This document shows positions 1-10,454 of a DNA stretch of 64,000 bases, one piece after another. Source of the stretch: Argyresthia goedartella (lineage: Eukaryota; Arthropoda; Insecta; Lepidoptera; Argyresthiidae); contig OX463832.1 of assembly GCA_949825045.1 (NCBI GenBank), positions 19,586,552-19,650,551 of the forward strand, written 5' to 3'. Both the position numbers and the translations under genes were made by a program. The notes beneath the pieces are model-generated. The model was not told where the DNA came from. It ran no database searches and saw nothing but the letters and a program-made list of their open reading frames with translations. Positions within the stretch are counted from its first letter, which is position 1; every line of letters begins with the position of its first letter.

Positions 1-1
1 A

Positions 2-484
2 ACTACAAAGCATACATGGTCCATAAAAACATCATCTCAAATTGAAAAACCTCGGTATGTCATATAAGGTTTGCAAACGAATAGGAAAAATAATGCAACT
101 AGTGATATGACGCAATTTGATCACTGTAATCTACGCGCTCTCAAGGTGTATCTAAACTATACCTACTTTCCCTATGAAAATATGAATATAGGCTTCTCGA
201 ACGACAATATTGCTATATTATACGAGCAATACACTCAATTTCAACAGTCGTATTACGGCAGAAGAACTGAACCGTTGTTGAGCGCAAAAGATTTAACACC
301 ATTCTTTGTGATAGACTGTTCGAGACAAAGCGATAACCACAAATCTGGGCCAGTTGTCAATGTGCGACTTGAACTGGAGAGTGAAAAAGAAATTCCTGAT
401 CAAACCGCAGCCTATTGTCTAATATTGAATGATTGCTTGATTGAATATAAACCGCTGAGTAATATTGTTCGAAAAATATCATGA
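2..484 (+). pseudogene. Double-jelly-roll capsid-like protein, C-terminal part (endogenous relic)
   Basis: The frame is open from the left window edge except for an in-frame TAA at 65-67, and it ends at TGA 482-484. Motifs match, from memory, the C-terminal part of the double-jelly-roll-like family found in arthropod genomes: a KHTW stretch near the start, QTNRKN, FDHCN, SYYG, and VIDCSRQ followed by an acidic VRLELE strand. That family resembles the major capsid proteins of Polinton/adintovirus-like elements. The N-terminal half lies outside the window. The downstream gene overlaps by ATGA, which is typical of compact viral or virus-like elements. The internal stop makes this a decayed endogenous copy. 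The family call is recognition by motif and could be wrong at the level of virus group. Confidence 0.55.
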
Positions 485-980
485 ATAACTCAAATACATT
501 GTTCGTGGATGTACAAGGGTTTAAAATGATAAAAATAACTTCATTGTCAAAGAACTTGCGTTGGCAACTAATGACTACACTCAAGTTTTTCTCATAAAAC
601 CTCCATTCCCGTATCGATGTTTAACTAATTCTGAAAAGAAACGTGTCAAATGGATTGAACACAACTTTGGATATAGATGGGTTGAAGGACACATAGACTT
701 CATACAGTTCAAGAGGATAATGTTACCATACCTAGAAAATAACTATGTATTAGTCAAAGGTTTAGAAAAAACGAAGTGGATTAGAGAGCTTTGTGATAGT
801 TGTACTGTAAAGAACATAGAAGATGTGGGATGTCCAAATTTAATGCAGCTGTATAAATCTTACAACTCGCAGCTTACTGATTTTAGTTGTGTAACTCATA
901 AAACTAGTCATTATTGTGCTTTAAGGAACGTATTGTTTATCAAAAAATGGTTTCAAAATAATCTGAATCCTAATTTATGA
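481..980 (+). pseudogene. Partner gene of the capsid-like relic, frameshifted, function unknown
   Basis: An ATG at 481-483 overlaps the stop of the capsid-like gene (ATGA). The first 15 codons include a VDVQGF motif. A frame change near 525 then leads into a second frame, open to the TGA at 978-980, that starts with FIVKELAL. Other visible motifs are IKPPFPYRCL, VKWIEHNF, YVLVKGLEKTKWI, a Cys pair, and a C-terminal HYCALRN stretch. These motifs recur, from memory, in small genes found beside the same capsid-like genes in insect genomes. I know no tested function. The one-base shift and the broken neighbour indicate a relic. Confidence 0.45.
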
Positions 981-1040
981 TAGTGTACTTACATATTATA
1001 ATTTATGAATATACTGTTTTAAAATAAACAATAAACAATT

Positions 1041-1510
1041 TTATCTACACACGTATCATAAACCCTCTTTACTGCGTTCAAAAACCGCACGTTACGATCA
1101 GCATTATGTTAAACTACTTGGTAAAAACTAGTTTCGTATCTGGAAAACTACACATAATGGTCATTATGTGTAGTTTTTCTACATATAATGACATTCAAAT
1201 TTCGAACACCGACGCTCACCCGCGTGCCGTCCCTAGTTTGTCTGTGAAGTTGGTACTGACATTCAAATTTCGAACGCCGACGCCCGCCTGCGAGAAGTTG
1301 GTACTAAAGAACAAGCTAAACAATTGCAGAACCACAATGCCGGTCAAACATGCGGTTCCTGAACACATCAAAGAGAGCTTATGATATGTGTGTAGATAAA
1401 CTAGTGTATGTAACTGTACATAATTAGGCATTAAAACTCTCGAGTGATATTATTATGATCGAGTTTTAATGCCCTCCATTATGCAGCAGTCACACAAACT
1501 ACTATTAAAA
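1041..1510. repeat. MITE-like repeat 'R', copy 1, with terminal inverted repeats and adjacent palindrome
   Basis: About 30 bp at 1041-1072 (starting TTATCTACACACGTATCATA) is repeated inverted at 1370-1400. This bounds a 360-bp unit, followed by a palindrome at 1427-1478 whose arms read GGCATTAAAACTC and its complement. The same family occurs at 7378-7668, 51462-51915, 51916-52200 and around 63237-64000. In this copy the inside of the palindrome is partly deleted. A non-LTR element abuts the right edge. Confidence 0.7.
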
Positions 1511-3571
1511 ACAAAATTGAATCTAGTAGCAATGTAATGAAAACGACTTGGCAAATTCTAAACAGAGAGACTGGAAAGGCCAAAGCTACACATAATAACT
1601 TCAAGCTTAAGATAGATAATCAATTGCTAAGTACAGACCTAGAAGTAGCAAAAGCTTTCGAAAATGTCTTTACGGACATTCCAGTTTCAACAACCAAGTC
1701 TTTAAATTCATCTCCCGCTGCTGCTGAATCTATACTTAAAAAAAACTTTGAGGATTGTAAAACAGATTTTAAATTTAGGCACGTAAATAATGAAGACATT
1801 GTAAAAGCGTTTAAATCCCTGGAAATGAAAAAGACAGCTGACGCCCATGGTCTATCAGTAAAAATTATTAGTTCCATTGTAGATTGTATTGCACCTCACC
1901 TTTGTTGTATATTTAATCAATGTATAGATAATGGTGTGTTTCCTGACTTGATGAAACTAAGTAAAGTTATGCCTTTATTCAAAGCTGGTAGTACATCAGA
2001 CCCCACCAATTTTAGACCCATATCGATACTACCAACGCTTAGCAAAATATTTGAAAAACTCATACTTAATCAATTGCAAAGTCATTTTTATCTCAATAAT
2101 TTAATTCATATTGCTCAGTTTGGTTTCACAAAGGGTCGTTCAACAGCCGATGCTGGTGTTGAACTAATCGACAATGTTTTTGATGCCTGGGAAGACGCAA
2201 TGGATGCAATAGGTGTCTTCTGCGATCTATCCAAGGCTTTTGATTGCGTCCATCATGACACTCTTGTCAGGAAGTTACGCCATTATGGTGTAAAAGATCA
2301 GGCACTTGGCCTTCTGGAGTCATATCTAACAGATAGGGTTCAGATGGTCGATGTTAATGGGAAAAGATCACCTGGGTCTTCAATAAGTATGGGCGTACCG
2401 CAAGGTTCAATTCTTGGTCCTTTCTTGTTTTTAGTATATATTAATGATTTACCTTACCTTGTTAAAGCAAAACATGGGTTAGTATTGTTTGCCGATGATA
2501 CTTCTTTGATATTTAAAGTTAAAAGACAGCAATCAAATTATGACGAGGTAAACAATGCTATCTCTAGTATAGTGAACTGGTTTACTGTTAACAATTTATT
2601 ACTTAATGAAAAGAAAACTAAATGTATTAAATTCGTGTTACCCAATGTGAACCCGGTAACTACAGACATATTTATAAAAGGACAGAGATTGGACCTTGTG
2701 CAGTCGACTGTCTTTTTGGGCATTACTTTAGACGCCAAACTACAATGGGATCCTCATATAAATAAATTGTCGAACAGACTGAGTTCGGCAGTGTTCGCAG
2801 TTAAAAAAATTAGAGCTCTTACCGACGTAGACACCGCTAGACTAGTCTACTTTAGTTACTTTCATAGTCTAATGACCTATGGTATTTTATTGTGGGGTCA
2901 CGCTGCGAATGCTAATAGTATATTTATTCTGCAGAAACGGGCTGTTCGTGCAATTTATAGATTAGGGCCTAGAGTGTCACTGAGGGAAAAGTTTAAAGAA
3001 ATCAATATTCTGACATTTGTGTCTCAATATATCTATGACAATCTTGTGTATGTAAAAAGAAATATAACTAATTTTCAGAAGTACAGTGATATACACAATT
3101 TTAATACTAGAAATAAAGACAAGTTGGTTGCTTATGTAAGCCGACTACATAAAATTAGTAATTCTTTTAAAGGCAATTGTATACGCTATTACAATAAGGT
3201 CCCTACTGATATTAAAAACTTACCTTTAGACAAGTTTAAAATAATAATAAAACAGAAATTGTATAAAAAAGGTTACTATAGGATATCTGATTACTTAGAG
3301 GACAGATGTCCATGGGAATAGATTGTTTGAGTAACAGGCTGTTTCGATATATAATTAGCATTCATTTTGTAATTTGACAATATTTTATTTAAAAAAGGAA
3401 ACGCAAAAGATGCGACGACTGTGGAGTTTCTTCGGTGAGCTCTTCTCCACAGATTCCGCCATTGTGTTAGTGAACTCACCCAAAAAAATGTAATGACGGA
3501 TCTAAGTGATGTAACAACATCCTATGGAAATAAATGTTTTTTGATTTTGATTTTGATTTTGGTTTTATTTC
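1505..3571 (+). mobile_element. 5'-truncated non-LTR retrotransposon (Daphne/CR1-like LINE 1)
   Basis: The element contains an RT open reading frame (1537-3321), a 250-bp 3' region, and a 3' tail of repeated ATTTTG units at about 3539-3571. It has no endonuclease or ORF1, so it is 5'-truncated, the usual outcome of LINE insertion. Related fragments lie at 10455-11515, 31799-35530 and 58285-58700. Confidence 0.8.
1537..3321 (+). CDS. Reverse transcriptase of a Daphne/CR1-like LINE (ORF2 C-terminal part)
   Basis: 594 uninterrupted codons beginning inside ORF2. The sequence starts in the region linking endonuclease to RT. It continues with the RT fingers (FRPISILPTLSKIFEKL), the palm aspartate (FCDLSKAFD), MGVPQGSILGP and the catalytic FADDTS at about 2488-2502, and ends in a conserved C-terminal region (YYNKVPTDIK). 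Reverse transcription of the element's own RNA at a nicked target is the family role. The catalytic dyad is intact and there are no stops, but without endonuclease it could not act as an autonomous element. The ATG at 1537 is simply the first Met in the truncated frame. Confidence 0.85.
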   Translation: MKTTWQILNRETGKAKATHNNFKLKIDNQLLSTDLEVAKAFENVFTDIPVSTTKSLNSSPAAAESILKKNFEDCKTDFKFRHVNNEDIVKAFKSLEMKKTADAHGLSVKIISSIVDCIAPHLCCIFNQCIDNGVFPDLMKLSKVMPLFKAGSTSDPTNFRPISILPTLSKIFEKLILNQLQSHFYLNNLIHIAQFGFTKGRSTADAGVELIDNVFDAWEDAMDAIGVFCDLSKAFDCVHHDTLVRKLRHYGVKDQALGLLESYLTDRVQMVDVNGKRSPGSSISMGVPQGSILGPFLFLVYINDLPYLVKAKHGLVLFADDTSLIFKVKRQQSNYDEVNNAISSIVNWFTVNNLLLNEKKTKCIKFVLPNVNPVTTDIFIKGQRLDLVQSTVFLGITLDAKLQWDPHINKLSNRLSSAVFAVKKIRALTDVDTARLVYFSYFHSLMTYGILLWGHAANANSIFILQKRAVRAIYRLGPRVSLREKFKEINILTFVSQYIYDNLVYVKRNITNFQKYSDIHNFNTRNKDKLVAYVSRLHKISNSFKGNCIRYYNKVPTDIKNLPLDKFKIIIKQKLYKKGYYRISDYLEDRCPWE

Positions 3572-3696
3572 ACGTTTTTTACAGATATCCATTACCAGTA
3601 CTATTACATTCAAATCCAGAACCATACCTTTTTCTTTGTGCAAGGCAAGAAGGAAGTAACAAAAAATACAAAATAATAAATTTAAGAAACTTTATT

Positions 3697-3890
3697 TTAG
3701 AGACCATTTGAATCATCACAGATTTTTTTACAAATTTTCTTAACTAGGTTTTCGGACATATCCAAAATGTCATCCACTACATCACACACTATATATATTG
3801 CGCACGGACCGTTATGTCTTCTGAGGGTGTTGTTGATGATCCCGGCTGTGCGCCAATCAAGTCGATAATTTCTATTTTTACAAGCTTTTA
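3697..3890 (-). CDS. Unidentified possible terminal exon or element C-terminus
   Basis: On the minus strand a frame of about 60 codons is open from about 3890 down to a TAA at 3699-3697. It is rich in I, N, D and K residues and includes RLDWRTAGIINNTLRRH and VVDDILDMSENL. An AATAAA directly follows the stop (3696-3691 on the minus strand), as expected for a last exon or the end of a transposon gene. I do not recognise the protein. No second exon could be tied to it. It may be a chance frame. Confidence 0.25.
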
Positions 3891-4040
3891 TTTAGTTTCA
3901 CCTGTCCCGTTGTCTGTCTGTCTGTAATCAAACCTTGCAAGTTAAATTTGATCCACTTCCCGGTTTTCGATTAAACTGAAATTTTGCATGCATGTATAAA
4001 TCGGATGACAATGCATTATTATTATGACATAGAGCTGATC

Positions 4041-4482
4041 TGATGATGGAGCTGGAAGGTGGCCATAGAAACTCAGTCATTAAACGACGCAACCTCATCG
4101 AGTTTGGGATAATTTAATTTGTCTTGACGAGTACTTTGACACTAGATGGTAACCAGGGTCTGATGATGGAGCTGGAAGGTAGCCCATAGGAACTCCATAA
4201 TTAAACGACGCAACCCCATCGAGTTTGGGCTCGTTTAATATGTCTTGACGAGCACTTTGACACTAGATTGTAACCAGGGTCTGATGATGGAGCTGGAAGG
4301 TGGCCCATAGGAACTCCATAATTAAACGATGCAACCCCATCGAGTTTTGGCTCGTTTAATTTGTCTTGATGAGTAATGTGACACTAGATGGTAACCAGGG
4401 TCTGATGATGGAACTGGAAGGTGGCCCATAGGAACTCCATAATTAAACCAAACAACCCCATCGAGTTTGGGCTAGTTTAATG
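4041..4482. repeat. Tandem repeat, 120-121 bp unit, about 3.7 copies
   Basis: Units start at 4041, 4161, 4282 and 4403, each with TGATGATGGAGCTGGAAGG or a one-base variant of it. Copies 2-4 are closer to one another than to copy 1. The preceding 3888-4040 stretch (CACCTGTCCCGTTGTCTGTC and following) looks like part of the same interspersed lepidopteran repeat. There is no coding signal. Confidence 0.85.
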
Positions 4483-4830
4483 ATGTCCGAGCCGAGTTAA
4501 GTCTTTAGCAGGTCTTCAAATCGAAGAACTTGACTGCTCGAAGTTGACTTCGAAGAAACTTTGTAATGTTGATGCATTAAAAGAAATGGATAGAATGAGA
4601 AACGTTCCAAAAAAATAACTTGTGATTACATAACTAATTTAAACAATATTTTACCTTACTAAAAATACGTAAAAAAAATACATATATAAATAAATAAAAT
4701 ACATAAACTTTAAGTGCTCAAAGCAGCACATATTATGTGTACGTACTACGGACTACATAACGGAAACACGCTACTACGTGCTACGAACTACGTCGTAGTA
4801 AATCTCGATTTAAAAATACTAAAAAGTTAA

Positions 4831-5262
4831 AAATAAAAATAAAGAAAAAAATACTTTTTCAAAAACAAGCTTTTGTTAAAAATGAACAAATATATCAACC
4901 AACCAACCAATAACAAATATATCACTTTATAAGTTCATTGTAACCTTTAACGATAATTAAGCTTCTTCGTCTACGACAAAATAATTACATACCGTACATA
5001 ATTATATATTTTTAACATTAAAACCTTCACACTTTAATTGTTAAATCTTCCCGTTTTTATCACAGTCCTAATTTCATAAATAAAAGCGTGTTACATTTTG
5101 CTGGTATGATTAAGAACATTTAGCATCTTCTTTTCCTCTCGCTATCACTTATAAAGTGATATATTTGTTATTGGTGTTAGTTTATTTTAAACATTTTAGT
5201 TCATTTTTAATAAAAGCTTGTTTTTAAAAAAAGTTTTTTTTTCTTCTTTTTTATTTTTCTTT
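4831..5262. repeat. Long imperfect inverted repeat (foldback/MITE-like)
   Basis: The left arm (4831-4932) and right arm (5148-5262) are reverse complements over about 100 bp with small gaps. Shared blocks are AACAAATATATCACTTTATA and AAAACAAGCTTTT. The loop is about 215 bp, AT-rich and non-coding. No clear target duplication was found, so the element class is unresolved. Confidence 0.65.
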
Positions 5263-5269
5263 GCATTTC

Positions 5270-6725
5270 GGTCGTTATAAAGCAAAAAACTGATGACTCT
5301 CGGAAAAAAATGTGTGTGTGTGACCGCTTGTTCACAAGCTCCGCCAACGTACCTACTTAGGTAAAGCGGAAACGCAACGATGCAGAAAAGAATATTGATT
5401 TAAGAATTAAAATTATAAAGTGCAATTCGATACGCTTGACCTGAATTAGAAAACCTACACGTGTTCTTATTTCTTAGATAGCGATGGGCTAGCCCCTGTC
5501 ACGGAAAATGGATATTGAATACTAGATGCATGCGGGCACAGTTCTGCCGTCCCTAATGGGAAAAGGTGTGATGCATTGTTTTATTAGTAACATTTATCAA
5601 TTCCGTTGACAAGTGCGACGTGCAAATGCATCCATTGTAGTAAGGGAACCATCTCATCGCCATTCCAATCCACTTTATGATATGAAAAAAGTTGACTCTT
5701 ACGATCTGCATAGGACTAATATTAACTATAGCGCCCCACCGAGGGCACAGGTGGCAAATTGTCACCGGCTGTATTTTCGAATCATTTAACGCTAGGCGAT
5801 GGAACCAAAACGTGAAGAAATCTGCATACCTAGGTACCACTAATTATAGGACGTACGAGTTCGTGATTAACTTATTATGATGTCGGCGATAGGTTTGCCC
5901 CTATCAGGCGAACCGCAATAGAATATGCAATCGTATAATAGATCTGACCAACCCAAATAGACGAGCGGATTGAATGCTTAAACATTTATTTATCATAGTG
6001 AAGTCAAATATTTATTTGCTGGTGTGGTCCGGTAATCATTTCCCACCCACAGTTTAAATAAATGGATCACTGTTCAATTTCCGTAGAGAAAAATCGCATT
6101 GGTTTATTGCATACAGTACTCATCTCCTGCATGTCAAAAATTGTTTAGTTATATCGATGCTACTCATCTTAGACCTGGTATTTCAACAGACGGATAGCGT
6201 TTATCTGTCTGCTTTTGACATTTCACACGTACAAAATGAGTCAAATACCTGGACTTAGAGTATTCCTCCGAGCTACTCATCTATACTCTTTGAATAGGTG
6301 ATAAAGATAAGTGTACGTACATTTGTTTCTCTGTTACACCGTTTAGGAAAAATACCTATGATGTTCATAAGGTCCGTCAATGTAGTTATGGTAAAAGACA
6401 AGATTACAATAAATAAAATTAAACAATTAAACGAGAAGTGCAATTCAATACGCCTGACCTAAATTGGAATATATTTATTACGAAACTTATGCTTACACGT
6501 GCCATGAGATGGTGAGTTGAAATATTCAATTGTTGAGTAATTCATTGTTACTGTGATAGGAGATAACCTCATCGTCGAAATATGCATGGTGTAACAAAAA
6601 GGTATAACAAGCCGAAAGGGGGTTGTTGGGGACATATTTCACTATGGGACCGACTTGATCAGAGGAACTTAATTCACTCCCCATACAATTCAGCTGAACG
6701 CACAACCTGAAATGTATTGAATTTA
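5270..6725. other. No gene seen; decayed repeats
   Basis: There are only short frames without recognisable motifs. A segment at 5420-5450 (AGTGCAATTCGATACGCTTG) recurs at 6433-6463 with a few changes, so two copies of one interspersed repeat are likely. Nothing else is identifiable. Confidence 0.6.
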
Positions 6726-6728
6726 GAA

Positions 6729-7110
6729 AAAAATCATATCCATTAGGCAAAAACTGCGTAATCGGAAACGAAAATTGATTGATAGGTACGTTGCGATGTT
6801 GTATCTATGTTGCGACATATTTAGAATGCCCAATGGGTTTTTGGGTTGATCGCTGATAACTACGTTGCGATTGTTCAAAATCATATCCGTTAGGCAAAAA
6901 CTGCGTATTCGGAAACGAAAATTGATTGACCGGTACGTTGTGATGATTGATTGATGATGATGACTATTTCAGGTGTTCCATTGTTTTACATGTACGTTGT
7001 TCCGTCGCGATATATTTACAATGCCCAATGGGTGTGTGGGTTCAACGCTGTTACATCGCGATCTGGAAATATATAGAACTCCCAATGGGGTTTTTATCAC
7101 TGGCCCCATT
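6729..7110. repeat. Imperfect tandem repeat, about 147 bp unit, 2.5 copies
   Basis: AATCATATCCATTAGGCAAA at about 6736 recurs at about 6881 with one change. A second landmark, AATGCCCAATGGGT, occurs at about 6827 and 7019, with a diverged third at about 7080. The spacing is irregular because of indels. Non-coding. Confidence 0.6.
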
Positions 7111-7126
7111 ACAACCAAAATATTTA

Positions 7127-7372
7127 TAATGCCCGATAACCTCCTACTGACTATATTTTGGCCTAATATCAAATCGCAACTGGATGAATATATTACGAAC
7201 TGTGCAGTATGCCTTAACTATAAAAATGAAAACAGAAAGGGGACAATGATTTCTCGCGATATACCTAACCAGGCATGCTCTAAGGTAGGTACGGACTATT
7301 TTCACCTTGGCATCGACAAATTCGTTCTTGTAGTTGACTATTACTGTAAATTTATTGAAGTATGCAAATTAA
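7127..7372 (+). pseudogene. LTR-retrotransposon integrase fragment
   Basis: The frame shows the end of the integrase zinc-binding domain (WPNIKSQLDEYITNCAVC) and the start of the catalytic core (KVGTDYFHLG, then VDYYCKFIEV). This is the usual Gypsy-type integrase layout. It covers only about 80 residues and stops abruptly where repeat R begins at about 7378. The frame runs without a stop into unrelated sequence on both sides. Confidence 0.7.
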
Positions 7373-7377
7373 GGATT

Positions 7378-7668
7378 GCCTGCGTGCCGCCCCTAGTTTG
7401 TTTGTGAAGTTCGTACTACTGAACAAGCTAAACAATTGCAGAGCAATGATGAATGCCACAATGCCGGTCGAACATGCGGTTCCTGAACACATCAAAGAGA
7501 GCTTATGATATGTGTGTTGATAAACTAGTGGGATACATAATTAGGCATTAAAAATCTCGAGTGATATTATTATGAAACTCGTCTTCGGCTCGTTTCATAA
7601 ACCCACTCTCGAGTTTTAATGCCCTCCATTATGTAGCAGTCACATAACCTACTATTATATATTTTTTT
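7378..7668 (+). repeat. Repeat R, copy 2 (right half plus full palindrome)
   Basis: It is collinear with the right part of copy 1 and carries the fuller palindrome at about 7548-7624: outer arms of 16 bp, inner arms TATGAAAC/GTTTCATA, loop around CTTCGGC. The left inverted repeat is missing. Confidence 0.7.
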
Positions 7669-7712
7669 CTCTTTGTTTTTGGAAAGAAAAAAATGTGGGT
7701 AATCATGATCTA

Positions 7713-8980
7713 CACAGTCAGGTCATAAGTTCTGTCACACAATAAAAACTTTTGAATTTAGAACGCTGGCTACAAAAAAGTTTATTGAATTCGAATTTCG
7801 AATTTTTCATGAAAATAAAAATGTGTACTTTTTAGAATTGTCCTCATTTTTAAATATGGAGTGGACACAGAAGACCGTGTCGCAGTTATTGCGTTGCATC
7901 GTTGGGGTTACGCACCAATTCAGATTCGCTTATCGTACCATAAAACGATACAATGAAGACTCTAGTGTAGATGACAGGTCAAGAAGTGGTCGCCCTCGCT
8001 CTGTTAGGACTCCAGCAGTGATAAAAGCTATGAAGGCGCGAATTCAAAGAAATCCCATACGTAAGCAGAAACTGTTGGCCCTTCAGATGGGTTTAAGCAG
8101 GACCACGGTGAAAAGGGTGTTAAATGAAGACTTAGGGCTTAGGGCATATCGAAGAAAAACAGGACATCGTTTGGACGCTCGTTTAATGGACCTAAGACTG
8201 AAAAGATGCCGCGCTTTGTTGAAGCGGTACGCGGGAAAAAAGCATCGGGAAATTCTTTTTTCGGATGAAAAAATTTTCACCGTGGAAGAGAGCTACAACA
8301 AACAAAATGATAAGGTGTACGCACACAGCAGTGAAGAAGCGAGCAACCGTATTCCGCGTGTCCAACGAGGTCATTTTCCATCCTCGCTCATGATTTGGTT
8401 GGGAGTCTCTTATTGGGGCTTAACTGAGGTACATTTTTGTGAGAAAGGCGTAAAAACGAATGCAGTTGTGTATCAAAATACAGTCCTCAAGAACCTTGTG
8501 GAACCTGTTTCTCATACCATGTTTAATAACAGGCACTGGGTATTCCAACAAGATTCTGCGCCAGCTCATAGAGCGAAAAGCACACAAGACTGGCTGGCGG
8601 CGCGTGAAATCGACTTCATCCGGCACGAAGACTGGCCCTCCTCCTGTCCAGATTTGATTCCGTTAGATTACAAGATATTGCAACACTTGGAGGAAAAGGC
8701 CTGCTCAAAGCCTCATCCTGATTTGGAGTCACTCAAGGCATCCTTGATTAAGGCAGCCGCCGATATTGACATGGACCTCGTTCGTGCTGCGATAGACGAC
8801 TGGCCGCGCAGAATAAAGGCCTGTATTCAAAATCGCGGGGGTCATTTTGAATAAACTTTATTACCATAAGAATCTATGTTTTATTAAGTTCATTTTGCTA
8901 TATAAATGTTTACATAAATAATAAAACATGTCTAAATTATTTCATATTGCACATGTGACAGAACTTATGACCTGACTATG
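7713..8980 (+). mobile_element. maT-type mariner transposon (DD37D), complete ends
   Basis: The terminal inverted repeats are 26 bp with one mismatch: 7713-7738 (CACAGTCAGGTCATAAGTTC and on) and 8955-8980. TA dinucleotides at 7711-7712 and 8981-8982 fit the TA target duplication of the IS630-Tc1-mariner superfamily. Length is 1268 bp, normal for mariners. It carries a single transposase gene with a damaged N-terminus. Confidence 0.9.
7856..8854 (+). pseudogene. Mariner (maT, DD37D) transposase with N-terminal frameshift
   Basis: From the ATG at 7856 to TAA, 332 codons. The C-terminal two thirds read well: a helix-turn-helix (RTTVKRVLNEDLGL), first catalytic Asp in LFSDEKIF, second in FQQDSAPAH, and third in PLDYK. 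There are 37 residues between the second and third Asp, which defines DD37D (maT). Between about 7870 and 7940 the family's N-terminal motif lies in a different frame, so there is one shift out and one back, with a probable small deletion. The WPSSCPDLIPLDY motif also carries Ile where the family usually has Asn. The protein is probably inactive, although its ends could still be mobilised by a related transposase. Confidence 0.85.
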
Positions 8981-9039
8981 TATAGTGGGGTATATATGAA
9001 ATGAGAATAAATCAGTCTTTGTCTGGAGCTTGTGTTTGA

Positions 9040-9460
9040 CTTACATACGTAAACAGTGGAGCCGTCGCCTTCTTCTTCTTCTCCCCCCCGCCTAGTCTTG
9101 GGGACTCCGTCATTCGCCTGCGTCATAAGCGAGGCGGGCGCCGTTTTCTCCTGCAGCTCGGGACGGGGCGGAGGGGGAGGCTGCACCTTCTTGGGCCAGG
9201 CGCTTTGGTGAGCACCACAGTGCCGGCCTTCTTGTTCTACGCCTCCTGGCGAAATACGGGGCACGTAGCATTATTCGCTGTGTGTTGACCACCAGTGGCG
9301 CACGTCGGCGGCTGGTCTTTCGGGCGGGGCGCGGCGTGGTCTCGCTGTGGGTCTGGCGTGGTTGGGGGGGCGCGGCGGCTGGCGAGGTAGCTGTTGGTCG
9401 ATAACGCCATCCATCACTGTGGCGACCGCGTGAGGGCTGCGTGGTCGACACAATCATAAG
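9040..9460 (-). pseudogene. LINE ORF1 zinc-knuckle fragment (minus strand)
   Basis: Minus-strand translation across 9302-9260 gives a Cys-x4-5-His-x5-Cys arrangement (CATGGQHTANNATCP), as in jockey-type ORF1 nucleic-acid-binding knuckles. A stop follows shortly after and frames shift on both sides. The whole stretch is GC- and Pro/Arg-rich, in sharp contrast to its AT-rich surroundings. It is a small remnant; the element family cannot be named. Confidence 0.4.
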
Positions 9461-9543
9461 GTTTATTTTATCTGAACTCGGACACTTTTTCATTCCAGTT
9501 AATTAATCAATTTAATGAGTAATTTACCAAGCAAAAACATCCT

Positions 9544-9793
9544 CTGCAGCCTTATGGCGTAAGTCTTCTGAGTTATGAACTTCATATAGACTTTTACGTT
9601 TGACACCTTGCACCAGCTTCATCTGTCAAATTGGTATCACGCAAGTAGCATCATAATGGAGGCCAAACCCAAGCTCATTGAATGAAGCCTAGAAGCCTTC
9701 GGTGATACCCCGCAATCGATGAAATTGTATGAGCATGAGATGAACCATAGACACACGCTATAAACTTCAGAGAGTTACGCCATAAGGCTGCAG
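9544..9793. mobile_element. MITE, 250 bp, about 30-bp inverted ends
   Basis: The left end CTGCAGCCTTATGGCGTAA at 9544 is mirrored by TTACGCCATAAGGCTGCAG ending at 9793. The inverted match continues with a few mismatches. The inside is non-coding. No unambiguous target duplication. Confidence 0.75.
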
Positions 9794-10454
9794 GTCGGAA
9801 GTTAACATGTTTGTGACGTCGCTGTTTATTGTTCCCACGACATATAGTGTGGGGCTAATAGCAATGATGTACCTGTATTATAATTGTTAAAGTTACCCGA
9901 TCTGTATTATGATTGTTAATGATATCCGATCGGTTAACAGTTAATGGTAGACATTTCGACTGCAGCATTTAACAATGTCGTAAGACTGCAAAATGCCTGC
10001 TTTTCAATATGGCCGATTAGTCTAATATTGTGTAAGTTTTGAAAAAGAATAAAATTTACATAGTATCATAGACAAAATTTCCTTCCAGGTACAGATGACG
10101 TTATTCCTTTTTGCTAGCAAATTGTTGCACGTTATAAAGCCCTAGATTTTAATGAACAAAACCCGAAAAAAAAATATTTAGAATTAATTCTTCCACATTA
10201 TTCAAAAAGAATTCAAAAAAGTCTTTAAGTTAAAGAAAGTGAGTGAAAACAAAGATTAATCAAAATTTAATGGAAGAACCAAAAGTATATTTAACTAAAA
10301 CTACAACTTTGATATTTTCTATGACTGATGTTAAAAATATTCCAAAACTTTCAAATTGGTTTATAGAATTTCAAAAACTTCACACATCAATAGAAAAATA
10401 CAAAATTTAAATAAAAGAATGAAAATGGTTTTTCCAAACCATTTTCATAACACA
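9794..10454. other. No gene seen
   Basis: AT-rich, with no frame over 60 codons, no recognised repeat end and no RNA gene. Confidence 0.6.

Noticed and set aside
4041..4482. Possible satellite centromere-type array
   Set aside because: Fewer than four diverged 121-bp units, within interspersed repeat sequence.
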